A DNA stretch of 64,000 nucleotides, taken from positions 162,905 to 226,904 of the forward strand of contig NMRA01000352.1 in the NCBI GenBank assembly GCA_002633005.1. Reading direction: 5' to 3'. Every line of letters starts with the position of its first letter. Position 1 is the stretch's first letter. Below are positions 33,993 to 46,140 of the stretch, piece after piece. The stretch is from Phoronis australis (Eukaryota; Phoronida; Phoronidae). A model generated the notes under the pieces. The model searched no databases, was not told where the DNA came from, and worked only from the letters and a program-made list of their open reading frames with translations. A program made the translations under genes and the position numbers.

Positions 33993-36900
33993 CTGAAAAG
34001 AAAATAAAGCGCACTGAGAACATGTCATCACTTTTGTAAGGCGAAATCCACATTCAAATGTTGTTTGAAATGTCAAAACACCCTTAACTACGTAAGCCAA
34101 CACTAGTATGTATTGCATTGTTCACATTGAAGCGCTAATGACTTTCCATTTTGTTTGGTAGGGTGTGCAATCTCATGAGACAAGTATCCGAAATGTTGGG
34201 GCGATTTTCTGCTCTAGCAAAAGAGGCGTCTTGAGCTACAACAGGAAAACACAGACACAACGCGGCCAGGTCCGACCGATTATCCACTTCTCTAACACAA
34301 GTCTCGCCAGATCTCGCCTAACCACCGGCTTTTTAACATTTTTGGTCAATTTTTGTTACATTGGAAAGACAATACCAGAAAGGACTAAGTGGCCGAGTGG
34401 CTAAACAGCAACTTTTGGTGTTTTTGAAAGAAATAACAGAAGTTCTACAGCAATTTCCCTCAATCGTCACAGGTGTTATTAAAAAACAACTCTTAGAATG
34501 AGTTGCATGTTGTGTTATAAGTTTAGCAATTAATGGTGCTTCAAGAGATTTTGATAGAGAAACAACACACAATTTTGAAAATAAAAAACTGGTGTTATAT
34601 CAGAGGCAAAAGACATCTCCCTTAGTCAGTCGAGTAGCAGCAACAGAGTTGAGTCACACCGTCAAGACAATTAAACTCAACTTGTGATCTTAATTGACTG
34701 TTAGCCACCGGGGAATGGACATCACCATGAAGATTGAAAGTGGTTATATGACACTTGTTACTTCTGAATCAGTGTGTGGAAATTATATATTACTAGGTTG
34801 CTTAAGTACATGTAATTACTTGCATTAACACTTCGTCTAATCACAAATAATTATCTTAAACCCAAACACATTGGCAGAATGGCTAGTTTCCAGTTGCAAC
34901 ATTATTCTTGTGACTGCTGTTCATCTAGACTGAAAGCTGTTTAAAAATCTCTAACATGAATCTTGTAGTTGTTACTCCAATATAAGACAACAATAATGTG
35001 TGTTTACTAATCAATTATATTCATTTACAGCTCAAAACTGTTTTCAATGCTGTTCTTAACAGTGACATCTTCAAGTAATTTCGATGACACCGAAATTAAT
35101 CGTTCCACTTACAGTATCTATGCGCAATTTAATCCACCTGTTAACTTCGGTTCAAGGGAATTTTAACGGTTCCACTGACCAACACTGCCCCAAACAATGA
35201 GTGTCAACTATACTTAATGGCATTAGACTACGTCCTGCTTTCTTGTACATTTCACTCACTCTGCCATTACTGACGTGTTTCTAGAAACTGTAAAGTTAAG
35301 TAGCGGAATCGGTACTTAACAGACATGGGAGTATTGTTATTGAAATTACTGCAAGGTGACGCTTGTGCATAGCAGTCACCAAGAGGTGTTGACAACAGCA
35401 AGAAGCCCTGGTGATAACTGCGGCGACACCAAACTCAGGCATTCTAACTGTAGTGACGTGGAGACACTGCTGTTTAATTTACCTGTCTGCTGCAAAGTTA
35501 AAGATTTTTACTTGGGTACAACAGGAAATTCAGGCATTCTCATTGACAGATATTTTCCTAAACACTGAAGTGTCAGTATTAGACAATAATAAATAATGGA
35601 TTTGTATGGTACTTGTGGCTTTACGGTAATACGCAATTATGCGTATCTACTCACAGCTGCAGTACACCTCTCCTTCTCTGTCCTTTACGTTATTCGAATC
35701 CAGCTTCTTGTTACACAGCAGACAACTGAAGCAGGATTTATGGTATGGCTAGAATGAGACCGAAATGGAAATTATAGAAGTTACTATGTTGTACATGATT
35801 GTATATACAGGTATTTACATAGCCTGAAATTATCCTGCAAAGGTGTTTCATATCTGTACATATATGGATATCGATCACAATAGCAGGTCACCGGACTCTC
35901 AAAATGGAGAATGAGATTGAATGCGCTGGGATACCCGTGACAACAGGCTTGAGCAAGAGTTGAGCCTAGAGTACACCAGGAGGCAGACAAATCCCTTTGT
36001 TGTAATGATGAAATTTTGCTCACGAGCAGATAGCAAACACCTTTAAAGGATAATTCAAAGCAAGGTGTCCCAAAGGATTTAAGCAGCATGTTCAATTAAA
36101 TACATACACACCGTCAGGTGTTTCACTGAACTTCAGTCAAGCACCATCAATGACTATAAACCCTATAAATAGATCCACAGCAAACTACTGGATACCAACT
36201 CTCAAACTTCAGCTGGTAAGAATGGCACAACACGAGACAGCATCAGGGCATGCGTGTAGCTAACTATAGTGTGTTGATATAGGGTTACATTAACGATTAA
36301 TTTCAGACTTTTGTTCATGAATAGCAGTGACACTTCGATATGAAGGTTCAGTGAGTCATACGTTTGCATCTCAGGATGTGCATACTCAAGTGTTGATTAT
36401 ATGTGCCTAAAGAGGGCGCTTGGATTAGCACAAAGGTTGACAATTACCTTAAAGGGAAAGGTAAAAATTTTAATAGACATTTCTGGTTAAATTGCAATAC
36501 ATAAATTTTCGAGTTTAATTCCTCTGGCTTCTAATTAATTGCGTAACTCCTACAAAGACGTCCACCGCCTCAATCATTCCCAATCAGCTTTGTTTACATT
36601 CACTGTGACTGACATCATATGCACCATAGAATGTATCAGCATGTAACAAGTATGACCATCATTTGCCTTAAGTTTCCCCGAGTCTTCCTTAATACTAGTT
36701 TTTGAATCTTCCACGACTGAAAAATCTAAATTGAAACTTTTAAATAATGCAGTGCTTTCGTTAATATTAAAAACCGGACGATCGCTGCACAAATAAAAAA
36801 TAATGATCCTGTGGCTCATTTTTTGTGAGAGTTGCATTTTTTGCTTTGAATGTAAGGATCTAAATGCTCCAACACTTTGTGTTGACCTTGCTTGACCTTG

Positions 36901-39900
36901 CACAGTGTATTCTCACTGTCAATACACAGGAAACCTTAAACAACATTCTATTTTTGAAACAACACTCATTTTTGAGTGCTGATATCTTTGTTGCACGAAG
37001 GAAATTTTTAAAATACAAGACACTAAGCTTGGGCATAGACCAAACACAAGTGTATGAAAATTCCATAGCAGTCAATCCATGCACTGAACAGAAAAAGATG
37101 CTCAAAACTGCTAAAAATGTTTAAGACCAAAAGACAAGAAAATGGACAACACAGATTTGCCCATACTCGAAATCAACACAAGTCAACTCAACTCAAGCAA
37201 CTCACAAATTTCACTCCTAAATTGACCGTTTTTTAACAAGGAATGTTAAGAATATCAATCGAAAATAAAGATGTAATTTCAAACAATATGTGAATATTGA
37301 ATTTTTAAAAAAAAATCCCACTAAGTTGCTAACAAATCACAGCGGAGACACTTAAGTTTGTCCACTTTGGCTACACACTTTCTTAAACCAAGTAAATTTT
37401 GTTAAAGTTTAGCCATTTGGTCAAATTTCTAATATATGTGACATCATTTAAAAGCCCACTGAAATATATATATATATTATATATACGTTATACAACATAC
37501 GTGTTTGTGCAAGTGGTTATTATATCCAGATTCGTGATATGCAAAAGTATTTGAATGATGGCGAATCGAGATATAACAACACACTTGGTACAAAGACGCA
37601 CGCTGTATAACATATTTATCCTAGGCGCCCCACTGAGGATTCTTTAAAGAAGCGGGTTTACACAGATTGCTCCGCTTGTTTTTGTGTACTTTGTCATATT
37701 TTATCAATGATGATCACAGATTACGGGACATGTATACGCACACACAATATTTTTATGAACAAATTTTTTGCAGCCTGCTTGACACGGCAGCTCAAGTCGT
37801 ATTTTACACCAGCTACAGCCTTGGGGTGCATATCTGCTATTTTCTGTACTTTCGTCAGAGTTTGAGCTGAAATCTATTTGTAAGTTAAAGATTGCTTCCA
37901 TTCGTGACGTTTTTCTTGACTTCATTGAGTAATATCTGTGCAGGACACCCTGACGTTGTGGTTGATGCACGCACGTTCAGACGCTTCTTAAAAATGCTCC
38001 TTACGTGCACCTCATACCGATTTTAGGTAGAAAATATTAAGAAATTTGTTATAAAATTGACAAAAATACCGTGTTTACAGCAGTTGCAGTTTTGCTTTTG
38101 GGCTCGACGTATTTTGATTCATTTTGAGAACAATTTTAAAATTTTACTCATATTTGACCATACAGAACCTCATCTGATATAGTGCAATAGGGGATCAAAA
38201 GGAGTCAATGCATTGCTAATGTTTATTGCTTTCCTAATCGCAAATATGTTGTGGCAAGATCAACACTTTTTGTGATTGAAGTGTTTTGTTCAGGTGCAAC
38301 ACCATACGCTATATTAAGAAAAATTGTCAACAATATTTTTTATACCATGTAATCGTTTAGTTTTAAAACACATATCATAGTGGTGACATGTGAAAATGTT
38401 GCACACGGAGCTGAACCGAAGCGATACCATATATACCAACATGTGACATGTGATTGTAATGTATTGAGTGCAAAATAGGTAATTTTGGTGAGAAAGAACA
38501 TGTTTGTATTCAACACTCGTTGAATACGGAAAATCCGGACTGAATGCTCAATAAATACAGCAAAGTAGTTCTTCCATATCACACCACACAATATGACTCG
38601 TATTTCAAGGCCATACTATCGCGCGTATAGGATAAGTTTTATTACAACCTATATTTCTGAATGACGAGTGCTTTATTGAAATTTTTGACACGTGTGGGCT
38701 TTGTACCAGCCATCTTTCAATTGTCACCATTAGACTACCGAGACATTGTACTCATTCTTCCACGAAAACTGTAACACCTGAAGATGACCGGAGAACTGGC
38801 TGACTTAACCCTCATGCCAATGTATACAGGCTAGAGGTTGGTGTAGAATAGCCACAGATTTTAGAAATCATGCCACTGGCAACACCTCAAAGTGGTTTTG
38901 GGATCAAACTTAATTTCAGTTTTGTTTCAATTTGTGCGCAGAGATAGACACTCACGTTTCCCCCTCCCATGATCTTCTCCGCAAAGTAAACAGCGTTGCC
39001 ACAGCGACCACACATGTCTGTACTGCCATACCGTGAATGTCCTGACTGGGAGTCCTTTCTAGCTGCAACGTATGCCTGGGCTGTGGCTGGAGGGGAGGAG
39101 CTGCAAAATGATTGACAGTGAAATAGGTGTCAATCACTATATCCACAATTAACCACAATTCTCTCAATCATTACAAACCAAAAATGAAACCTCTAACATC
39201 TCTTTTTACACACTAAAATGTCTGCGTCAATACAAAATAGTACCACATAGTCAAACCTTGGATCTATGATAATAAGGAAAAGAAGCCAAGACTCGTACAC
39301 GGGCTGAAGATAATCCCTTCGAAGGGCACTTATTTCATGACAGATAAAGGGAAAATTCCAAATTTAAAAATTTTTTTGACAACCTTAAATACTTGGATTC
39401 ACCACATTACTAGATACCACATTTTGGAAAACACAAGCAGTATTTATCATAAATGAACACTTCCAAAACCACAAGTTGATGGCAGTTCTGTAAATAAGCA
39501 TTTTGTAGGACTTGAAACTCCTACAAAAATTCTTAACAAATGGAGGAATTTTTATAGATGCTCCCAAAGAATGATTTACTTTTTATTATGCTTAAAGCCA
39601 GACAGTGCATATTCTAATTTCCCAGCCACAAAAGCTGTCCAAATCATCAATGCCAACATCAAAAGCCCCTTTTCATCCATATGCCTTTGAGCATCGGACT
39701 TTCGCAAGGTTCCTTTTTCATTGCGAATCTTGCAAACTATTTACGGCGATTGTACAACCTAACGGGGACAAAATACAAAAAATGGAGGTCATCTGCACTA
39801 CTACCAGATGTTAACTCACACTTCTTCGCGAGCCAGTCCGGCAGCGCCACCTGCAAAACCGTAACCTTTGGGTCCAAAGTGCTTGCCATAACAAGACTTG

Positions 39901-42900
39901 CAGAAGATTTCACCATCGTGTTCAGTCAGTGATGTGCTGTCAATCTTCTTGTTGCAATCAACTAAAAATTAAAATCCCTGTATACTGTTTCTGTTTTTTC
40001 AGCCATTATAGTCAGTTCTTTGATCAACTAAGACTGTGATTTAGTTGTTATGACATGATCTCACAAATCTACAATATGATACTGCAAAGAAGTAAACTTT
40101 TATTTGTACATTAAGTTTCGCAGTAACTAAAATCACTGCATGAAAAAAAGTTGTAAAATCACTCTACACACACAAAGTTGATGATTATGGCAGAAAGAAA
40201 ATTAATTTTAGTACCCAATAATTTGTGCACTGTCTTCAGCCCTGTCTATGCATATGACTACCAATTACCAATGCATGCGAATGTATACAGTAATTCATCT
40301 TTGCACCAAACAATATGTACAGTGAGCAAGTAGAATTTTATTTTACCAAAGATTGTTCGCATAAATAGACAGGAGGACATGTTTCCATAATCAACACGGT
40401 TTGTTCTAGAAAGAAAACCCGCCCAGAAAAGTGACAACTTTGACATAAAACAAATTTAAAGCAATAAATTTTATGAAGAATTTGCACGTAATTTGAAAGA
40501 AAAAAGGCAAAGCTCACCGCATTTGAGACAAGACTTATGCCACTTCTTGCCAATGGCCATCATTTCCTCTGCAAAGTAGACTGCCTCACCACATCGTGGG
40601 CACCGTGGCCCTTTGCCTAGGCTACCCATCGATGGCCTCTTGGGCTGGTAGCTACCAGTGGAACCACCATTGTGCCGAGCAGAACTCATTTCTGGTGCAT
40701 TACTACCTTGAGATGTGGCCAGAGGGGAGTAACTAGAGAGTGACAAGATAACAAGATAGATAAGCGGGAGGCAGAGACCAAGCGTAATAACACTAATAAC
40801 AGATACTGATATACGACCACCAATTAGCAAAAAACAAGGCTTGGTCATTACTTGAACAGGCACTAGGAGGCGCAACAGCAGCTTAATCTGTCCAAAAACA
40901 TTAGTAAAGCAATCCTCCAAACGCATAAGTGATTTGGAAAACAGAGAAGCATATATCTCCTTGATAAAAACGTGTTAGCCAAAATTCCACGAAAATCTAT
41001 CAGAGAACTTGGTACGTAATAGGACAGACAGGCAGACATAATCACAAGGGAAAAAGTGTAATAGTTGGACACGTCTGCTAGTTGATGCATAACCATTCTT
41101 GCCACAAGAGAAACCTGTCCGAGTTTGGGAAAAAGAAAGTTACTACTTTTTCATGTCAACAGACTAAGACTTGTGTGCTGACTTTCACCACGAAATGAAG
41201 AAGAAAAACAAAAGGAATAATGTCTTACGCTTCTTCGCGAGCCAGTCCTGCAGCGCCACCTGCAAAACCATAACCTTTGGGTCCAAAGTTCTTGCCATAA
41301 CAAGACTTGCAGAAGATTTCACCATCGTGTTCAGTCAGTGATGTGCTGTCAATGTTCTTGTTGCAACCAGCTGAAATGGTGAAGTCATTGATAATGTTCA
41401 AGAGATACGGCTTTGTGACACAATATCAGAAAATTCTCAATTGGTTTTGCATTCTTGTTATGAAGCAGTAAAAATACAACCAATAAACATTGCATTCACA
41501 ATGCTTGGATGGAATGACAATGTGACTGACTACCTTCGTTACCAAGAATTACATTAAAAATCATACCAAGTCTTAACCCATGGAACCATTTGTTTATAAA
41601 AATCTTTGGTGAGAACACAAGAATGTACACAAAAGTGCTGTCCAGATGATAGTTGCCCTTAGATCACGTCATTTTTTCTAATTAAGTGGAGATAGCTGTA
41701 GCCTCCACAGACATGGAACTTTTCACAAAACACCTGTGAATTCTATTTAAACATGCAGTATCCCGAGAACTTGTGCCAAGTGGCACATTTTTAGACCTCA
41801 CCTTTAACAGTTATACCAAAGAAAATTTTGTCATATTGTTAATAACATGTTTTTCTATAAATGCACCATTCTCTTTACTAAAAAAGACACGGTCTTGTGA
41901 CCCAATCAATGGCACATTGGTATAAAGTCACAACTCAAATTCTAATGAGTTAAAGTTTTGTAGGTATTTGGCAAACAACAATTGTTAGTAAGGGTCTAAT
42001 GATGTAACCTTAAAGCCATAGACCCAAACTGTAACATGCTTCAATGTATAACTTCATAACACTTGTAATGACACCAAACGTGGAGCCCACAAACTAACCA
42101 GTAAACTACTATAGTATCGGGAGTTGTGTTGACGAAGGTGTGCCACTATTTCGTTAACACAGGGTCTTAAAGGAGAATGCCACCCGATTTAATTAGTCTT
42201 TTTTGCCGTCTTAATCGGTCTAGATCCACATCGCCTCGCATACGGTCGACCTTACCTTGCCAAGAGGTGTCGCGTTAACCTGTGAGGAAGGTGAGAAACT
42301 ACGCTAGCGACGTCAGTGGTTCATATGCAGAGAGAATGCCGCTACGTTGCGGACAGCGGTGCATCGTTCCCGCTTGTCCGTACTAAGCAGCTGCGAGGAA
42401 AGCGGGTATATCATTTTTTTTTACTTTTTCGAGAGTCCGAAATGCTTAGGAAGTGGCTCATGGTGCTAGTGAAGAATGAAATGTACGCTGTAAATAGCAA
42501 GTATGAGGTCGTGACTAACATCTCTGTGTCTTTGGCCTGCAGACGTCGACCGTGCCTGACAAATGCCGGCTTACTAAATAACTCCATACGTTCCCTTGTC
42601 TGACCTTGTTCACGGCGCCTCACTAGTATTTCTTCATCACTGTATTCTTGTTCGAATTGATAGCCTGTAAAACTTAACGATCCACCCGCGAAGTCGGGAC
42701 TGATGAGCTCTAGCTCGTCCTAAGTCGGGATTGCGAGTTATTACTGAGAGTTCAGTTTCAACTTGAAATGAATTATTCTCTCCCTAACCAATACTTCTAT
42801 AAAACTCAAACAAAGTCTGTCTCATTAGATGCAATTTGTAATGCCTTTGGAGTGTTCGTGAGTGCAAATGATTTGAGAAGCCAGCAATGAATAAATCACT

Positions 42901-45900
42901 GCATTACCGGCTTTAGGTGCAATAAAACTAATTGACGAGACACCGAGGCCGTGTGAGCTCATGCTAATTTAGTGTTTGCTGGCAGAAACTGTTGTGAAAC
43001 AACTCGATTTCCATCCCATGGCCAGGTGTTAGGGGAATCTTTATTTACATTTACATTACTCAAATAATGATTGTCAATGTACAACTTCTGCCCTGACAGT
43101 GCTGTGGCCAAAGCGAAACCTCAGCCGGGAATTCGTGACCCCCGACGAGTTAGTAGATTTGCAGTTTCGTGGTAATTCACCAACATAATCACGTGCACAT
43201 TACTTTGGCTCACTAGTATAGTATTTTCTTGACTGGAAGTTTAGTTTCCACTGAACTTTGGCTGGTTTATGTTCGTGATGCCTGATCAGTTTCCAAGCCA
43301 CTGGCCCGCCCGGGATAACGAGTCAATCCAGCCAGCCGCAACGGGCCTGATCGCGCTCCGAGCCACTGGCCAGGATAACAAGCGTTTTGTGTTTAGAACT
43401 CAAAAAATCACAAGTCTAAACAACACAGATCTAGGTTCTCATGTCTGTATCTCATGGAAACGAAATTATCTCCAAACAGACCCCAAACTCCTGCTACGGA
43501 CCTTATTGGCCTGCCGAACTTTGTAGGCTACGGTGTGTCCAAATACCAATAAATCCGTAAAAGTGAAATAAAACAACATTGTTTTATAAGAACTCGGTGT
43601 ATTTTTAAGGGTTTTACATCGAGGTTTGATGATTTATTGGTGTTAAACGATGACTTCAAGCGATAAGCTGACACCAGTAACCCGTGTTGTGAACTGCTGA
43701 ACAGACTGCATGTGAAACCGATGACGTCATTGGATAATTTCAACACCTCCGTCTGCCGTCAGGTAACGCAACCGTACATGTCATTATGGAGTAGAACTAC
43801 TCGATCTAAATTGATACAAATTAGGTTGTTTTTTTGGGTGGCATGCTCCTTTAAGGTATTTCAAAATGGGAAACAACCACATTGTAACGACTGTTGTTGC
43901 AGCTGTCACGGACACCTATTGCTTAATCAAAATTGTCCATTCATGACGTGAGGAGGCACGAATTTACTAGGTTGCCTATTTATGGCGTAGCTGGTGAGCT
44001 GTCGCAATGATCTGAAGCAGTGTGCTTATCACAATCACACACGTGACCTCCAAACCATAATTTAAAGATCGTTAACTTTGATTCTAACCATTTATACTCT
44101 CATTACATGTTTCCGTTCACAACCTAAAAATGCTCACCACATTTAAGACAAGCTTTGTGCCACTTCTTGCCAATGGCCATCATTTCCTCTGCAAAGTAGA
44201 CTGTCTGATCACACCGTGGGCACCTTGGTCCATTACCGAGGCTACTCACTGATGGCCTCTTTATCTGATAGCTCCCATTGTTACTATGGGATAGACAAAA
44301 TTAATTAGAGACTGAAAAACAAAACACGATCGGCTATTTAAAGAAGATATCTGCCAAAATTTGTGAAGGTCCATTATAGGTTTAGACAAAAACCTGAATT
44401 TGCTTAAAGGCTGGTGACATGGCAACAGTTGGATTTGTCAAGAGTTGCCATCTACCGCCATTTTTAGTAAGAACACATCTGCTAAATGGCTTGTTTCAAA
44501 AGTTTAAGGGATACAGCACCGGACCCATGGCAGAGATAACAGCTCAATATGCGTATGCACACACCCACGCAAACACAAATTTAATTAATTGCTCAAGCGA
44601 CATAAAAAATCAGATATTTTGAAACTCCTACATCAGTCGTCTTGCTTACATACTATGTGTTAACCAACGTCATAATCATAGAAATTAAAACAAAACGAAG
44701 AAACATACAACCGAAAACAAAATTGCCATTAGAGGGCAGCAGTAGCTGGACCTTTCTGAAAATCAGCGCCAAACATAGTCTTTTCGACAGGTGCACCACA
44801 GTCCCGAAATAGGGAAGTGTTGCCGTATCTCTAATAAAAATTTATTTGCAAAATTTCAAGAAAATCTGTCACGTAACTTAAAGATAGAGACAAACATCAA
44901 ATAATAAATTGTCACTAGGGAGCACAGTAGTAGTCTGAAATATCCAAATGTCATCATCTAATCCGTAGTCAGCTCTACAGGAACACATCTGCCAATTTTC
45001 ATGAAAATCCTACAGGGTGGTAACGTACAGCAGCAGATGCCCAAACACCTGTCCACACAGAGGATGGCAATGTGCACACATACACCTGTAAAGGGATTTC
45101 ATATTGAATGTCGAAAAAATAGTGGGCATCCACAGCATTCTCACCTTGAGTCTCTTGTCTCAGCGGCGAGTCCTGCTGCCCCACCGGCAAAGCCGTATCC
45201 CTTCGCACCAAACAAACTGGTGTAACAATTCTTGCAGTAAATACTCCCGTCATGTTCCGTTAAGTTGAAACTGTCCAGAGACTTTTTGCATTTGTCTGAA
45301 ATCAGCAAGATGCGATGAAGTCATGTAACATAGAAGGCACAACTTTCTTTGGCTAGAATTGGCCCTAAAAGTAGTTCACATACATGCAAGTCGAAAAACA
45401 ACCTATGCTTGAAACTTACATCAACCTTCCAATCAAAACAATTATACCCTGTTACCTAGCACAATATTTTCTTAATTGCCTGCAGTGTCAGCAACCAGCC
45501 TTTTATATTAGCGTGTCACACATATATTGCTGATTGTATGTAATAGTCCAAATCTGGTGTGAAAAAGGCGAAATACCGCTCATGGGATGTATGACATAAC
45601 AGTAATTCCACAGATATTGGGTCCTCAGTAGCTCAGTGGTGAGAGCACTAGACCAGTAATCTAGAGACCTGTGGTTTAATTCCCAGTTGAGGCTCTTGAT
45701 TTTTCTGTGTTTATTTGACACATAAAACGTTCAAGTAAAGCCAAGCAACAAATTAGAAAGTTGAGAAATGCACAGCAGAGAAATGCTCACAAAACTGCTT
45801 GGCAAACAGTGTGCTTCAAGGTGTTTATCAGTATCACATAATATATAAAAATAACAGGCCTCTAGGGGGCGCAGCATCAGACAAGTCCACCTGAACCAAT

Positions 45901-46121
45901 CAAATTCGTTGGAAAGTCGTCGTCATCATTGAAACACGAAAGTCAAATTAAAGCATCTGCCTGGACAGAGCTAAGTTATCACTGTAGTCGTACTAGGACT
46001 CACCATTGCTACACCGCAGACAACTTTTATGCCATTTCTTTCCACCCGCCACCACTTCCTCAGCAAAGTACACTGCTTTGTCACAGCGTGAACACCTGGG
46101 GGCGCCACCAAGCTTGCTCAT
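33919..46121 (-). CDS. Muscle LIM protein, four LIM domains (CSRP/Mlp84B-like), nine coding exons
   Basis: Cytoskeletal/nuclear adaptor of the cysteine- and glycine-rich protein family, which in muscle sits at Z-discs and binds alpha-actinin. The exons are 46004-46121, 45145-45295, 44138-44283, 41229-41370, 40518-40732, 39820-39961, 38956-39100, 35655-35748 and 33919-33992. They sum to 1227 bp (408 codons plus stop) with consistent phases. LIM domains start at about residues 10, 111, 230 and 335. Each has C-x2-C-x17-H-x2-C, a second zinc finger and a glycine-rich tail such as [14 protein letters not shown], the CSRP hallmark. LIM2 and LIM3 are almost identical. Vertebrate CSRPs have two LIM domains and fly Mlp84B five, so four is an intermediate architecture. 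LIM1 has a two-residue spacing anomaly that a GC donor would remove. Confidence 0.92.
33993..35654. other. LIM gene intron 8
   Basis: No coding sequence or clear repeat seen. An A-box-like string at about 34388 (gtggccgagtggctaaacag) has no matching B box. Confidence 0.45.
35655..35748 (-). CDS. LIM gene exon 8 (middle of LIM4)
   Basis: 94 bp, acceptor cattctag and donor GTGAGT. It begins [18 protein letters not shown] and ends within Y-C-S. It holds the His and Cys ligands of both LIM4 zinc fingers. Confidence 0.9.
35749..38955. other. LIM gene intron 7
   Basis: 3.2 kb intron with an (AT)n microsatellite near 37466-37488. No exon or recognised element found. Confidence 0.45.
38956..39100 (-). 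CDS. LIM gene exon 7 (linker and start of LIM4)
   Basis: 145 bp, acceptor attttgcag and donor GTGAGT. It encodes the Ser/Pro/Ala linker [10 protein letters not shown], then [20 protein letters not shown]. It stops before the first His ligand at phase 0, unlike the phase-1 split in LIM1-3. Confidence 0.88.
39820..39961 (-). CDS. LIM gene exon 6 (second half of LIM3)
   Basis: 142 bp, acceptor tttttag and donor GTGAGT. It encodes [16 protein letters not shown], then the second zinc finger and the Gly-rich tail. It differs from exon 4 at only a handful of bases, third positions included. Confidence 0.92.
39962..40517. other. LIM gene intron 5
   Basis: Intron with no recognised features; sequence similarity to the corresponding LIM2 intron is not evident. 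Confidence 0.4.
40518..40732 (-). CDS. LIM gene exon 5 (linker and first half of LIM3)
   Basis: 215 bp, acceptor actctctag and donor GTGAGC. The linker has [10 protein letters not shown] and [13 protein letters not shown], followed by [16 protein letters not shown]. It ends with one base of the split codon after C-L-K-C. Residues 186-257. Confidence 0.92.
40733..41228. other. LIM gene intron 4 with a CTCF-motif-like repeat fragment
   Basis: Contains a copy (about 40855-41060) of the repeat with cactaggaggcgcaacagc and the phrase ccaaaattccacgaaaatct. Confidence 0.45.
41229..41370 (-). CDS. LIM gene exon 4 (second half of LIM2)
   Basis: 142 bp, acceptor ccatttcag and donor GTAAGA. It encodes [28 protein letters not shown] and L-A-R-E-E-A. 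Nearly identical to exon 6. Confidence 0.92.
41371..44137. other. LIM gene intron 3 containing a TTAA-flanked transposon
   Basis: 2.8 kb intron, most of it occupied by the element at 42171-43850. Remaining sequence is AT-rich without recognised features. Confidence 0.6.
42171..43850. mobile_element. piggyBac-like non-autonomous DNA transposon
   Basis: Left end AGGAGAATGCCACCC (42171-42185) and right end GGGTGGCATGCTCCT (43836-43850) are inverted repeats matching at 14 of 15 bases. Both sides are flanked by TTAA (42167-42170 and 43851-43854), the duplication typical of piggyBac-type transposases. The 1.68-kb interior has a base composition unlike the intron around it and short open frames (up to 95 codons), but no recognisable transposase. 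It was probably moved in trans. Confidence 0.72.
44138..44283 (-). CDS. LIM gene exon 3 (linker and first half of LIM2)
   Basis: 146 bp, acceptor tcccatag and donor GTGAGC. It encodes [13 protein letters not shown], then [16 protein letters not shown] and W-H-K-A-C-L-K-C. It is closely similar to the 3' part of exon 5 but has a shorter linker. Confidence 0.92.
44284..45144. other. LIM gene intron 2 with CTCF-motif-like repeat units
   Basis: Holds repeat units at about 44725-45070 carrying gccattagagggcagcagta (44725) and tcactagggagcac (44912-44925), plus phrases like tgccaattttcatgaaaatc. Confidence 0.5.
45145..45295 (-). CDS. LIM gene exon 2 (second half of LIM1)
   Basis: 151 bp, acceptor tgatttcag and donor GTGAGA. 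It encodes [33 protein letters not shown] and A-A-E-T-R-D-S. The usual G-P-K-G is G-A-K-G here. Confidence 0.92.
45620..45697 (+). repeat. tRNA-like sequence (degenerate tRNA or SINE head)
   Basis: A-box TAGCTCAGTGG is perfect and the B-box reads GGTTTAATTCC (one mismatch). A five-pair anticodon stem CTAGA/TCTAG surrounds loop CCAGTAA (would-be AGT, Thr, but base 33 is C instead of T). The acceptor and T stems are mispaired. Sits in LIM gene intron 1 (45296-46003). A degenerate tRNA-derived element is more likely than a working tRNA. Confidence 0.55.
46004..46121 (-). CDS. LIM gene exon 1 (start codon, first half of LIM1)
   Basis: ATG at 46119-46121 gives [14 protein letters not shown], matching the N terminus of CSRP proteins, with an acceptor tttag at 46136-46140 implying a 5' UTR intron. 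The GT donor (GTGAGT at 45998-46003) yields C-L-R-C-S-N-D-K-C across the junction, two residues too many between zinc ligands. An in-phase GC donor six bases earlier (exon end 46010) would give the canonical C-L-R-C-N-K-C. Confidence 0.88.
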
Positions 46122-46140
46122 TGTTGTTGGCTTACCTAAA

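Noticed and set aside
34385-34440. tRNA-Leu/Ser-like A box (gtggccgagtggctaaacag)
   Set aside because: No B box or cloverleaf follows at the expected distance.
42316-42603. 95-codon plus-strand open frame inside the TTAA-flanked element
   Set aside because: Too short for a piggyBac transposase and without its Asp-rich catalytic context; treated as chance.
45620-45697. Functional tRNA-Thr
   Set aside because: The anticodon loop lacks the universal U33 and the acceptor and T stems are mispaired, so a degenerate tRNA or SINE head fits better.
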